Shown here: piece by piece, positions 16,567-23,856 of the stretch
How the letters are laid out: the number at the start of each line of letters is the position of its first letter
Numbering within the stretch: the first letter of the stretch is position 1
NCBI RefSeq assembly: GCF_026625885.1
Contig: NZ_CP113068.1
Coordinates: 2,728,001 to 2,792,000, forward strand
Reading direction: 5' to 3'
DNA length: 64,000 bases
Origin: Roseateles sp. SL47
Lineage (GTDB): Bacteria > Pseudomonadota > Gammaproteobacteria > Burkholderiales > Burkholderiaceae_C
Program-made: the position numbers and the translations under genes
Notes under the pieces: model-generated
The model's input: only the letters and a program-made list of their open reading frames with translations
The model's database searches: none
Told to the model about the DNA's origin: nothing

Positions 16567-18632
16567 CGACGCCTAGCACCACCGCCATTCCAAGCAAGCT
16601 CCCACAGGATCTTCTGTTCAATGCGGAGAAGATGGATGAGGTCGTCAACAGCGACTCTCAAACATATCTCGATCGCTTTGGGATCTCACGGCTGACTGTG
16701 CGCGGCGCCACGGACTCTATGCGTGCGCTCAATCCACGCGGCGCATGGGTCGGGCCTGGCACAAACTACCAAGCGCGCGATCTCGTCTCAAGCGGCGGGA
16801 ACTGGTACCTGTGCTTGGAGGCCCATACGTCCGGCTCCACCTTCTCCGGTGATGCGGCACGGTGGCGCCCGTTCCAACAGCTCGACTCTGACGTGACCCT
16901 CGTGTTTGGGAGCAACGGAGCTTCGGACGACTCTGCTGCAGTCGTTGCTGCAAATGCGCTTGGGCGGCCAATCTGTCCGATCGGCATTCTTCACATCGCA
17001 ACCCCCACGACGATCACCGTTCCGCTGGCTCACGTGGCTGGGCAGTGCTTCACTATCACCAGCCAAGTCACCATCAATAACGGCCAACCCACCCGGCCTG
17101 AATGGTGGGGTGTCGGGCAGGGGAAGTTCAGGCTCGCCACCATCGCAGCCGCCCCGGGAACGGTGGTTGAGGTGAGGGGCACAGTTGCCCCGAGCGATTT
17201 TGCCTACGGCTTTTCGTCTGGTGGTCGCTACATCGACAAGCCGCTCAAAATTCGCGGCCAGAAAATGCCTCGACTATCTGACGATGCACGGTCGCTCGTG
17301 GATGGGTCAATCATTCAGGGCATGGTGCTCGGTTGGTCCGATGGTCTGGAGTTTGAGAACATCGGAATTGACTGCGGGCACACGGTCGTCACGACCTACT
17401 ATGGAGGGACCTCGTCCAGTGGCGTCACCGAGGCGCTGAACATCACCTATCCGGACAACGCGACGAAGACGGCAGCCGGCAGCCCCTCCACCGTTCCAAA
17501 GCGCGGGATCGTTCTCGACAACGTCATCGGTCTTTGCGACTCCCCCGGCGCACCAAATCACGCGATCCTTCTCGAAGGTGTTGCTGATGTGCGCATGCGA
17601 GGAAGTGTCATTGGCGTCATGGGCACGCATGGTGTCGCGCTGAAAGGCCGTGACATCGTTGCGGAGGACATTCAAGCCTATCTGAACAGCACCGATGCAC
17701 TGATCATCAAGACGGACTCGCAGTCAACCGCCGTCGCAACCAGGATCAGCATTGCGAATACGGTTCTCAATGCCAGCGCACCTGCCGGCGTTACGCCATG
17801 GGCGGCGAATACGCCAACCGCAGGGTTGCGATTCGAGGCTGCCGGGAGCTCCATTGACAACATCTACATCGGAAAGGCCAAGATAGATGGGTTCCCGTCC
17901 AGCGTGGACACGGTATTCGGTGGCAACTACACGATCTGGGACGTCGAATTTGGCAGCATCAGCTCAGACCAGTATGGGGTTTCCGGCACTACGTGTGCAC
18001 TGAAGCTGGAGGCTGCGGCAGGCCGAAACATTCGGAAGTGGACCATCGGCACGCTTGACGGCCGCAATTGTTCGATCGTTGGCAAATTCTCGTTCTCACA
18101 GCCCGCAGCGGTGAACAACCATGTTGCCATCGGCACGGTCCGAGCGCAGTCAGCGCAGGTCGGTCTTGACGTCGGATCGCAGTCGTACGTGACCGTTGGA
18201 ACCGTCATCGCAGACACCCTCAGTGATGGCATCTACCGCATCACCGGAACGCCGTATTTGAGCGTCGGCCAGGAGCGGAAAGACGAGGCAACCCCGAATG
18301 TCTTCGCAAGCTCTGGCGGCGGCCTGGTGCCATCGCTGAATGCCACGTGGTCACAAGTTGCAGACAAGGCCGTCTTTGCTGCAAAGCTGCGCGGCGGGAG
18401 GAAGACCTTGGCCGGAACCATCAAGCCTTCCACCAGCAACGTCATCACCACGCTGCCTCAATTCCTCTGGCCATCAAAGAACGAGGAGTTCATTTGCCGA
18501 GGGCGGTCAGGCAGCGTCACCGCAGCAGTGCCTGTGACCGTGAGCATTGCAGGTGTAGTCACCGTTAATGCATTGGCCGGTGGAACGGCCAACTGCTCGG
18601 ACGAGTTGACGCTTGATATGACATGGGATTAA
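16563..18632 (+). CDS. Tailspike/tail fibre with right-handed beta-helix
   Basis: The 689-residue product follows the J-like gene with an ATGA overlap. The N-terminus includes a short carbohydrate-binding-like module (residues about 55-100: RGAWVGPGTNYQARDLVSSGGNWYLCLEAHTSGSTFSGDAARW). From about 110 a GSNGASDDSAAVVAANAL segment is a pectate-lyase-like beta-helix entry, and later repeats of short strands (IDNIYIGKAKIDGF, NNHVAIGTVRAQSAQVGLDVGSQSYVTVGTVIADTLSDGIYRI) fit a parallel beta-helix. A C-terminal adhesin domain follows. It likely binds or cuts surface glycan; no catalytic residues can be named. Confidence 0.82.
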   Translation: MTTPSTTAIPSKLPQDLLFNAEKMDEVVNSDSQTYLDRFGISRLTVRGATDSMRALNPRGAWVGPGTNYQARDLVSSGGNWYLCLEAHTSGSTFSGDAARWRPFQQLDSDVTLVFGSNGASDDSAAVVAANALGRPICPIGILHIATPTTITVPLAHVAGQCFTITSQVTINNGQPTRPEWWGVGQGKFRLATIAAAPGTVVEVRGTVAPSDFAYGFSSGGRYIDKPLKIRGQKMPRLSDDARSLVDGSIIQGMVLGWSDGLEFENIGIDCGHTVVTTYYGGTSSSGVTEALNITYPDNATKTAAGSPSTVPKRGIVLDNVIGLCDSPGAPNHAILLEGVADVRMRGSVIGVMGTHGVALKGRDIVAEDIQAYLNSTDALIIKTDSQSTAVATRISIANTVLNASAPAGVTPWAANTPTAGLRFEAAGSSIDNIYIGKAKIDGFPSSVDTVFGGNYTIWDVEFGSISSDQYGVSGTTCALKLEAAAGRNIRKWTIGTLDGRNCSIVGKFSFSQPAAVNNHVAIGTVRAQSAQVGLDVGSQSYVTVGTVIADTLSDGIYRITGTPYLSVGQERKDEATPNVFASSGGGLVPSLNATWSQVADKAVFAAKLRGGRKTLAGTIKPSTSNVITTLPQFLWPSKNEEFICRGRSGSVTAAVPVTVSIAGVVTVNALAGGTANCSDELTLDMTWD

Positions 18633-18641
18633 GGGGGCAAA

Positions 18642-18899
18642 GTGAAGCAAGAGATCAAAGACATCGCAACTGAACTGGCCACGCGGACCGCGCCGGCCGG
18701 CGGACTGACCATTGTGTCGGCGCCCTGGTGGACCTCGGTCAACTGGTCGGCGGTGCTGTCCGGCGTGCTGGTGGTGCTGCAGGTGGCATACCTGCTGCGT
18801 AAGTGGTGGCGGGAAGAGACCGATTGGGGCGTCAAGCTGAAGCGCCGCCTGGGCCGCAAGCCCGCCGCTGAAACCGGATCAATGGAGCTGGATGAATGA
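18642..18899 (+). CDS. Phage holin-like protein with one membrane segment
   Basis: GTG 18642 follows AAGGGGG by 6 bases and gives 85 residues. A polar N-terminus, one hydrophobic segment at about 34-55 (VNWSAVLSGVLVVLQVAYLLRKWW) and a strongly charged C-terminal tail (EETDWGVKLKRRLGRKP) are the usual holin layout. The gene directly precedes and overlaps the endolysin gene. With a single clear segment it would be a class III type or a pinholin. The latter would fit the SAR endolysin, which needs only membrane depolarisation; this is inference. Confidence 0.75.
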   Translation: MKQEIKDIATELATRTAPAGGLTIVSAPWWTSVNWSAVLSGVLVVLQVAYLLRKWWREETDWGVKLKRRLGRKPAAETGSMELDE

Positions 18900-19402
18900 G
18901 CCGCGCCCGCATCGCCGCCGCTGTGCTCACCCTCAGCGCCGCCGGCTTCGCTGCCATCGTTGGTCATGAGGGCTTCGAGCCTGTTGCCAAGCCGCCGGTG
19001 CAGGGAGACCGACCAACTTATGGCTTCGGCTCCACGTTCCACGCTGATGGCACTCCGGTGCAGGCCGGTGAAACCATTGCCCCGCCGGCGGCGATTCGCC
19101 TGTCCGTCGCCCACATCACCAAGGGTGAGCCGCAGCTGCGCGCGTGCGTGACTGCGCCAGTGAGTCAAGAGGAGTGGGACATCCTCGTTGACCTTGCCTA
19201 CTGGCGCGGCTTCTCCGGCGCGTGCCGGAGTGAGGTGGTGACGAACATCAACGCCGGCCGCTATGCCGAAGCCTGTGCCGCGTACCTCAACCTGGACAGC
19301 CGCAAGGCCGCCGGGCGCGACTGTGCCGCCGCTGGCAGCGGTTGCCGTGGCGTGTGGCTCCGGGCCCAGGAACGCAACCGCAAGTGCATGGAGGCGCAAT
19401 GA
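18896..19402 (+). CDS. SAR endolysin, GH24 (lambdoid lysozyme)
   Basis: The 168-residue enzyme cuts the glycan strands of peptidoglycan. Its N-terminus has a basic start followed by a weakly hydrophobic segment rich in Ala, Gly, Ser (residues 5-22), the mark of a signal-anchor-release sequence. The GH24 catalytic triad is visible in GHEGFE (Glu), GDRPTYGFGST (Asp, Thr). Several Cys residues (about 83, 106, 120 on) could form disulfides as in other SAR lysozymes. It overlaps the holin-like gene by ATGA and the next gene by ATGA. Confidence 0.9.
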   Translation: MSRARIAAAVLTLSAAGFAAIVGHEGFEPVAKPPVQGDRPTYGFGSTFHADGTPVQAGETIAPPAAIRLSVAHITKGEPQLRACVTAPVSQEEWDILVDLAYWRGFSGACRSEVVTNINAGRYAEACAAYLNLDSRKAAGRDCAAAGSGCRGVWLRAQERNRKCMEAQ

Positions 19403-19842
19403 GCGAGAAGCCCACCAACCCCAAGGACGCCATCGGCGCCAACAAGTTGCCGCTGCACCTGTGGCCGCCGGCGGCGACCGCCTACGGATGCGTGGGCCTG
19501 GCCGAGGGGGCGCTGAAGTATGGCCGGGGGAACTGGCGCGATGCCGGCGTGCGTGCGTCCATCTATGTGGACGCCTGCAAGCGGCACCTGGACGCGTGGT
19601 TCGAAGGTGAGGAGGTCGCGCCGGACTCCGGCTCGCCGCATCTGGCCAATGCCCTCGCATGCCTCGCCATCCTGGTGGACGCGAAGACGGCCGGGAAGCT
19701 GGTGGATGACCGCAACTTCAACGGCGCCGGATACCGGGCGTTGGTGGAGGAGTTGATGCCTCACATCGCGCACCTGCGGGACCTGTTCAAGGACAAGGCA
19801 CCTCGCCACTTCACCATCGCGGACAACCGGGAGGCCCAATGA
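19399..19842 (+). CDS. dATP/dGTP diphosphohydrolase-like protein (DUF5664)
   Basis: The start at 19399 overlaps the endolysin stop and gives 147 residues. The conserved opening NPKDAIGANKLPLHLWPPAATAYGCVGLAEGALKYGRGNWRDAGVRASIYVDACKRHLDAWFEGEE…DSGSPHLANALACLAILVDA is characteristic of the phage DUF5664/dGTP diphosphohydrolase N-terminal family. The E-x-x-x-K-Y and D-S-G-x-x-H-L-x-N-A parts resemble the metal-binding all-helical MazG-like fold. It may adjust the nucleotide pool, but only the N-terminal-type domain is present and activity is unproven. Its position among lysis genes is odd. Confidence 0.78.
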   Translation: MSEKPTNPKDAIGANKLPLHLWPPAATAYGCVGLAEGALKYGRGNWRDAGVRASIYVDACKRHLDAWFEGEEVAPDSGSPHLANALACLAILVDAKTAGKLVDDRNFNGAGYRALVEELMPHIAHLRDLFKDKAPRHFTIADNREAQ

Positions 19843-20171
19843 ACATCCTCATCGCCTGCGGGCTGGCAAGCTTCATCTTCGTCGCGCTCTTCACCTGGCG
19901 GGCCTACACCCGCACGCCTGGGCCCGGCCAGTCGCCGCGCAGCGCCATCACCGAAGCGTGGGTCAACATTGCGGTCGGCTTCGCGATCAACTTCGTCGCC
20001 AATTTCCTGATCCTGCCGCTGATCGGCGCCCACCCCAGCGCCGCCCAAAACTTCTGGATTGGCTGGATCTACACCGCTGTCTCCATCGTCCGCCAGTACG
20101 CGATCCGCCGGTGGTTCAACGCGCACCTAGTGGCGCTGTCGCGACGGCTGGCCGGGGAGGGTGGCTCATGA
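19839..20171 (+). CDS. Phage membrane protein (DUF7220-like)
   Basis: The 110-residue protein has three hydrophobic segments: residues 3-20 (ILIACGLASFIFVALFTW), 42-63 (VNIAVGFAINFVANFLILPLIG) and 70-88 (NFWIGWIYTAVSIVRQYAI), then a basic tail. It resembles a conserved phage membrane family (DUF7220, from memory). It overlaps both neighbours by ATGA and lies between endolysin and spanins, so a second holin, antiholin or membrane accessory is possible. There is no direct evidence for function. Confidence 0.68.
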   Translation: MNILIACGLASFIFVALFTWRAYTRTPGPGQSPRSAITEAWVNIAVGFAINFVANFLILPLIGAHPSAAQNFWIGWIYTAVSIVRQYAIRRWFNAHLVALSRRLAGEGGS

Positions 20172-20518
20172 GCCCCTATGCCGCCCTGGGCGTGGCCCTG
20201 GCCTTCGTCGCTGCCTACGGGGTGGGGCGCCTGGATGGCGCCCGCCTGGAGCGAGCCGGGCAGGACCGCGCAGCCCTTGCGGTGCAGGAGGCAGCGAGGG
20301 AAGGGCGCGAGGCCACGGCCAAGGCCCTGTCCAACATCCGAGTGCAAAACACAACCATCCAGCAGCGGCTGGAGCGGGAGGTCCGTCATGAACCGGTCTA
20401 CAGCGATCCTGGCTGCCGCCTCACTCCTGGTGGGCTGCGCGACCTCAACGAAGCCCTCACCGGTACCGGAGCGGTCGCAGGTGGTGGTGGCGTGCCCGCC
20501 TCTGACGCCACTCGATGA
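20168..20518 (+). CDS. Rz: Rz-like inner-membrane spanin
   Basis: The start at 20168 overlaps the previous stop (ATGA) and gives 116 residues; a longer frame upstream would run through the DUF7220-like gene. One N-terminal membrane anchor (residues about 3-20, YAALGVALAFVAAYGVG) is followed by a charged coiled-coil-like helix (RLDGARLERAGQDRAALAVQEAAREGREATAKALSNIRVQNTTIQQRLERE). This is the layout of the inner-membrane spanin, which spans the periplasm and joins Rz1 to fuse inner and outer membranes in the last lysis step. Rz1 is encoded inside its 3' part in another frame. Confidence 0.85.
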   Translation: MSPYAALGVALAFVAAYGVGRLDGARLERAGQDRAALAVQEAAREGREATAKALSNIRVQNTTIQQRLEREVRHEPVYSDPGCRLTPGGLRDLNEALTGTGAVAGGGGVPASDATR

Positions 20519-20606
20519 CGACACGATGGGGGCCCTGGTGCTGAAGCTTCAGCAGGTGGCCGGCCAATACCGAGAATGCCGCGCCGCGGCTCTGGGGGAC
20601 AAGTGA
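20388..20606 (+). CDS. Rz1: Rz1-like outer-membrane spanin lipoprotein (overlapping gene)
   Basis: This gene begins in the +1 frame within the Rz-like gene and ends 88 bases after it. The 72-residue product starts MNRSTAILAAASLLVGCATS: a signal sequence with lipobox LVGC and lipidation at Cys 17. The mature part is Pro-rich (STKPSPVPERS, CPPLTPLDDD), as in Rz1 proteins. The nested arrangement itself is a strong sign of a genuine spanin pair. The stop overlaps the next start (TGATG). Confidence 0.88.
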   Translation: MNRSTAILAAASLLVGCATSTKPSPVPERSQVVVACPPLTPLDDDTMGALVLKLQQVAGQYRECRAAALGDK

Positions 20607-20791
20607 TGGACAAGACCTGCAGCGACTGCAAGCACTACCGCGCCGCGCCAACCGACTGCGCCACGGTGGCGGAATACGGCGAGTGCCGGGCACACCCGCC
20701 CACGGTCATCGTGATCGAGGATGAGCCGGTCTCCGAGTTCCCGGCCGTCAACGCGGACGAGGGCTGCGGCGAATGGGAGCCGAAGCAATGA
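20606..20791 (+). CDS. Small Cys-rich phage protein
   Basis: Starting at 20606 (overlapping the Rz1 stop) it encodes 61 residues, MDKTCSDCKHYRAAPTDCATVAEYGECRAHPP…EGCGEWEPKQ. CxxC at 5-8, C18, C27 and the final CGEW suggest a zinc-binding knuckle, a pattern common in small phage proteins. It overlaps the metallophosphoesterase gene by ATGA, so the two are probably made together. The function is unknown. Confidence 0.72.
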   Translation: MDKTCSDCKHYRAAPTDCATVAEYGECRAHPPTVIVIEDEPVSEFPAVNADEGCGEWEPKQ

Positions 20792-21972
20792 CGCCCCAAG
20801 AGTTCGATTTCCTCTCCGAGTTCGCCACGGCTCGAGAACGCGAGTTCATGGAGGCCGTTGTGCTGCACGGCAATCAGCGTGCAGCCGCTGCGGCTTTGGG
20901 CGTCAGCAAAAGCGCGGTGAGCGGCGCGTTTGACCTGGTGCGCAAGCGGGCCGCTCGCAAGGGCCATGCACCCGGTCACTTCGTCAGTGGCGTGGCCCCG
21001 GGCTACCTCATGGGGAAGGTGACCGTCCAGCGGGCGAAAGACGGCGCAGTGGAGCGGACATGGGAACGGCAGTCGCCGGAGCAGGCCGCCCAGCAAGAGG
21101 CGCTGCGCGCAGGACTGGAGGCCATGGCCGCCGAGCTGCCGCGCGTGAAGCCCCGCAAGCCCGCCGCCAACGATGACGCCTACAGCCAGCAGCTCATGGC
21201 CTGCTACCCCATCGGGGACGCGCACATCGGCATGATGTCCTGGCCAGAAGAGACCGGCGAGGCCTGGGACCTGAAGGCCGCCGAGCGCATGCACTGCACG
21301 GCCATGGCCCGCCTGGTGGAGATGGCGCCGGCGTGCGAAGAGGCGGTGGTGGTGAACCTGGGCGACTTCCTGCATGCCGACAACATGGAGGGGGTGACGA
21401 CCCGCAGCGGCCACCGCCTGGACATGGACAGCCGCTACGCGAAGATGGCCCGGATCGCCGTCATGACGCTACGGACCATGATCGATACCGCCCTGACGAA
21501 GCACAAGCGGGTGCGGGTCATCAACGCGGTGGGCAACCACGACGACACGGGCAGCCTATGGCTGAGCATCTGCCTGGCCCACGCGTACGAGCTGGAGCCA
21601 CGGGTGACGGTGGACACCAGCCCGACCCCATGCCACTACATCCGCCACGGCGCCACCCTGGTGGGCATCCACCACGGCCACAGCATCAAGCCGGAGCGGC
21701 TGCCGGGCGTGATGGCCACCGACCGCGCCGAGGATTGGGGCCAGACCCGGCACCGGTACTGGTGGATGGGCCATGTGCACCACCAGTCTCTGCAGAAGGA
21801 CCACCCGGGTGTGTCGGTGGAGTCGTTCCGGACCTTGGCTGCCAAAGACGCTTACGCGGCCTGGGGCGGCTACCGGGCGCCGCGGGACATGAAGGTCATC
21901 CTCCTGCACAGCCAGCACGGGGAGGTCGGCCGTTACACGGTCACCCCAGAGATGCTGGCCGAGGTGGCCTGA
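20788..21972 (+). CDS. Phage metallophosphoesterase with N-terminal HTH
   Basis: The 394-residue protein starts at ATG 20788 (overlap with the upstream stop). Residues about 15-50 form a helix-turn-helix (AREREFMEAVVLHGNQRAAAAALGVSKSAVSGAFDLVRKRAA). The C-terminal half carries all calcineurin-like metal motifs in order: GDAHIG, GDFLHAD, GNHDD, HGH and GHVHHQ. It is predicted to be a two-metal phosphodiesterase or nuclease that acts on DNA or nucleotides. It is common near the end of such prophages, but its biological target is not established. The start choice avoids 15 bases of overlap. Confidence 0.85.
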   Translation: MTPQEFDFLSEFATAREREFMEAVVLHGNQRAAAAALGVSKSAVSGAFDLVRKRAARKGHAPGHFVSGVAPGYLMGKVTVQRAKDGAVERTWERQSPEQAAQQEALRAGLEAMAAELPRVKPRKPAANDDAYSQQLMACYPIGDAHIGMMSWPEETGEAWDLKAAERMHCTAMARLVEMAPACEEAVVVNLGDFLHADNMEGVTTRSGHRLDMDSRYAKMARIAVMTLRTMIDTALTKHKRVRVINAVGNHDDTGSLWLSICLAHAYELEPRVTVDTSPTPCHYIRHGATLVGIHHGHSIKPERLPGVMATDRAEDWGQTRHRYWWMGHVHHQSLQKDHPGVSVESFRTLAAKDAYAAWGGYRAPRDMKVILLHSQHGEVGRYTVTPEMLAEVA

Positions 21973-21974
21973 CC

Positions 21975-22205
21975 ATGCGCTCCAACTGCCTCATCTGGGC
22001 CGCGTGCGCCTGGTGGAGGCTGCGGCGGCGGCATGCCTGCCACTTGGCGGTGCGCGGCAGCCGGTGGGGGCCTTTTCCCCATTTCAGCCTGATGATCCGG
22101 CGCCGGGATGGCGCCTTCCGCTGCATCAGCTTCAAGCCCGTGGCGCCAAGGGCGAAGAGCATCCCGCCACCGCTCTTCGTCGGCAGGATGCGGTGGGGCG
22201 ACTGA
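21975..22205 (+). CDS. Small basic protein at the prophage right end
   Basis: The 76-residue product (MRSNCLIWAACAWWRLRRRHACHLAVRGSRWGPFPHFSLMIRRRDG…) starts 2 bases after the metallophosphoesterase stop. It has an amphipathic Trp/Arg-rich N-terminus and the WGPFPHF motif seen in small hypothetical proteins at the same place in other prophages. It is strongly basic. The function is unknown. A longer frame in phase runs back through the previous gene but is only a shadow. Confidence 0.6.
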   Translation: MRSNCLIWAACAWWRLRRRHACHLAVRGSRWGPFPHFSLMIRRRDGAFRCISFKPVAPRAKSIPPPLFVGRMRWGD

Positions 22206-22314
22206 CCATATTCAGGGCCGAAATCCTTTCCGTAACCTCGATTCAGGATCGGCTGCTTCCTCTGATGAAAATGGGCTGATCGCTCGGGGTTACGGAACGA
22301 AGCGCAACCTAAGT

Positions 22315-22355
22315 GCCTGATTTCATTGAGATTCACACAAGACTCGAAATCAGGC
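22315..22355 (+). repeat. Inverted repeat across the att junction
   Basis: GCCTGATTTC at 22315-22324 (phage side) is the exact reverse complement of GAAATCAGGC at 22346-22355 (in the tRNA anticodon stem), with 21 bases between. Inverted core-type sites at the tRNA anticodon stem-loop are usual binding sites for tyrosine integrases, so this is inferred to be part of the recombination core. A second pair, TTCCGTAACC (22228-22237) and GGTTACGGAA (22288-22297), lies further left. Confidence 0.6.
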
Positions 22356-22401
22356 GTACGGTAACCCCGTACCGGGGGTTCGAATCCCCCCCTTCCCGCC
22401 A
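22341..22401 (+). tRNA. 3' part of tRNA-Ser(CGA): prophage attachment site
   Basis: The sequence has an anticodon loop CTCGAAA (anticodon CGA at 22345-22347), 3' anticodon strand TCAGG, a long variable arm GTACGG-TAAC-CCGTAC, T arm GGGGG-TTCGAAT-CCCCC, acceptor 3' strand CCTTCCC, G73 and CCA at 22399-22401. The long variable arm and G73 fit serine. The 5' half (acceptor GGGAAGG, D arm, first anticodon strand CCTGA) is missing; the bases upstream are phage DNA. This is thus an att junction, with a complete tRNA expected at the other end of the prophage. Confidence 0.88.
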
Positions 22402-22426
22402 AAAAAGCCTTGTTAGCCAAGGTACT

Positions 22427-22453
22427 AAGCCAGTCTCAAGACTGGCTTTTTTA
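22427..22453 (+). terminator. tRNA-Ser terminator
   Basis: AAGCCAGTC at 22427-22435 pairs perfectly with GACTGGCTT at 22440-22448 around a TCAA loop, and TTTT follows directly. It is a textbook intrinsic terminator 25 bases after the CCA end. It belongs to the original chromosomal tRNA gene, which shows that DNA right of 22401 is the pre-insertion flank. Confidence 0.9.
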
Positions 22454-22457
22454 TTGC

Positions 22458-22844
22458 CTAAAACTCCGAAATCACCCCGGTTTCCGCATCATCGTTTCCG
22501 CAGCTTGGCGCAACCCGGCGCAACTTCGTGGGTGTGGTGCCGACTGCGGTAGCGCCATCGCCATCGCGGACCCGGACCACCACAATCACGGGCGTGGCCT
22601 GCAAGTTGATTGCGTCCAGAATAGCCGCGAGCGTTTCCTTCGTACCCGCCTTGCCGACAGCGGCGTTGACGTTGGTGACCAGCGCAGGCATGTCGTAGGG
22701 AAAGGTCGCCTCGTCGGCGTCGGCGTCGGCGTCGGATGCCGTGCCAATCAGGCCGATGATCGCGGTGGACACGGTCTGAATGCTGCGAAGGCCATCAATG
22801 ACTTCGATGACGCGCACGCCGTGGTGGTAGGAGTCGAGTGCCAT
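22458..22844 (-). pseudogene. Truncated P2-type tail sheath gene (FI) N-terminus
   Basis: The minus-strand frame starts at 22844 after AAGGAG and encodes 128 residues: [79 protein letters not shown]…VIVVVRV. This matches the N-terminus of P2 gpFI-like sheaths (YHHGV-x-V-x-E, STAI-x-G-x-x-x-TA-x-DAD, FP-x-x-x-P-x-L-x-T-x-V), whose full length is near 390 residues. After about residue 97 the similarity stops and the frame ends next to the tRNA terminator. It is a remnant of a contractile-tailed phage, different from the siphovirus to the left. Confidence 0.85.
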
Positions 22845-23008
22845 GGGGCTCCTTGCGGTGGAAGGGGGCGGGAGAAAGGACTGATCCGCTCAATCGCCGC
22901 CCCGCTGCTGTCGGAGGTCCGGTGGAGATGGCTATCCAGCTGGTCAAGCGAGGTGCGTGGTTCCCGAAAGCAGCTACCATCATCAGGCCAGCATTTCAGG
23001 GAGAGGCA

Positions 23009-23851
23009 ATGAGCGCGAGACCGCCAGGCCCGCTGTGCCAAGTCAACAATCCTCAAGTCATAGACTGCGGGACGAATTGCTTATCGCAATCCCCGTCCCC
23101 GGCCTTCATCGGGCGCGATAACTCAGATCTTCGCGGGCTCGATCAGGCCCTCGACGCGCTGCAGGGAACGGCACAGAACTTCGCCCTTCGCTACATCAAG
23201 GACGCCAAAGCGAGGGCCACGTATGTGCAGCGCATTGCGGAGACAGCTCGCATTATTCGCTCCGACGTGTTGGCGGGAAAGATGACCGCAGCGGAGGGCG
23301 CCGCTTTTGCCGTTCAAGCGCGAAATGTAATCATGGAAGAGATTCGCGCCATCACCTCCGCTATCGGTAAAGCAGGGGCGCAAGCGCTGAAGGGCCAGGG
23401 CCTGACGTTGGAAATGGCCCTCGACAAGGCGGTGAAAAAGCTGTTTCCCGGCAAGAGTTTTGCAGACCTCTCGGCGACTCAGAAACGACAAGTTTTCGTC
23501 GAGATCGTTGAGGCGTCTGGCCGTTCCAGTCCGAAAGTGACAGGACAGATTCCCCGTTGGAGGATGCTGGGGCGTGGACTCATGGTCGTGACCGTGGCCA
23601 TCTCTGTCTACAACATCTGGGAGGCAGAGAACAAGCTCCGACAGAGTACCAAGGAGGGCGCGACCCTCGTTGGAGGAGCTTTGGGCGGCGCTGCCGCGAC
23701 GGCCTCTGCGGGTCTCGTCTGCGGACCCGGGGCTCCCGTCTGCGTCACAGCTCTGTTCATCGTTGGGGGCATCGTCGGTGCGATCTCCGCCAGTGCTGCG
23801 GCTGACCTGGTGCTTGACCAACGCGAAGTCGTCAACTGGCTTGGCGAGTAA
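23009..23851 (+). CDS. Putative membrane-active toxin/effector with glycine-zipper hairpin
   Basis: The ATG at 23009 follows GGGAGAGG; an earlier in-frame start would overlap the upstream divergent region. The 280-residue product has no signal peptide. It has a Cys-containing N-terminus (MSARPPGPLCQVNNPQVIDCGTNCLSQ), a helical middle (about 45-165), and a hydrophobic C-terminal third: residues about 188-206 (LGRGLMVVTVAISVYNIW) and a Gly/Ala-rich hairpin at about 218-268 (ATLVGGALGGAAATASAGLV, CVTALFIVGGIVGAISASAAADLV). Glycine zippers like this occur in pore-forming toxins and secretion effectors. It is followed after 5 bases by an immunity-like gene. Function is inferred. Confidence 0.65.
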   Translation: MSARPPGPLCQVNNPQVIDCGTNCLSQSPSPAFIGRDNSDLRGLDQALDALQGTAQNFALRYIKDAKARATYVQRIAETARIIRSDVLAGKMTAAEGAAFAVQARNVIMEEIRAITSAIGKAGAQALKGQGLTLEMALDKAVKKLFPGKSFADLSATQKRQVFVEIVEASGRSSPKVTGQIPRWRMLGRGLMVVTVAISVYNIWEAENKLRQSTKEGATLVGGALGGAAATASAGLVCGPGAPVCVTALFIVGGIVGAISASAAADLVLDQREVVNWLGE

Positions 23852-23856
23852 CTCGC

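Larger units (their letters stand above)
1..22401 (+). mobile_element. Right (late-gene) part of a siphovirus prophage
   Basis: All genes from the left edge to 22205 point the same way, overlap or nearly touch, and follow the order head, connector, tail, tail tip, lysis that is known for lambda-like siphoviruses. A tape measure, tail tube, L/K/J-like tail-tip genes and no sheath inside this block indicate a long non-contractile tail. The right limit is set by a 3' tRNA-Ser fragment ending at 22401. Integrase, repressor, replication and terminase genes are not visible and are inferred to lie left of the window. The late genes appear intact, so the element could still be functional, but that cannot be judged from one half. 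Confidence 0.93.

Noticed and set aside
21333..21974. Long + frame running from inside the metallophosphoesterase gene into the small gene at 21975
   Set aside because: The first part is a His/Arg/Pro shadow; only the part from 21975 has a plausible start and sequence.
22311..22401. A complete tRNA-Ser gene
   Set aside because: The 5' acceptor strand, D arm and first anticodon strand do not match; only the 3' part is present.
21941..22420. A 159-codon minus-strand frame beginning MANKAFLAGRGGFEPPVRG
   Set aside because: This is the typical false translation of a tRNA 3' end; the rest is antisense to the small phage gene.
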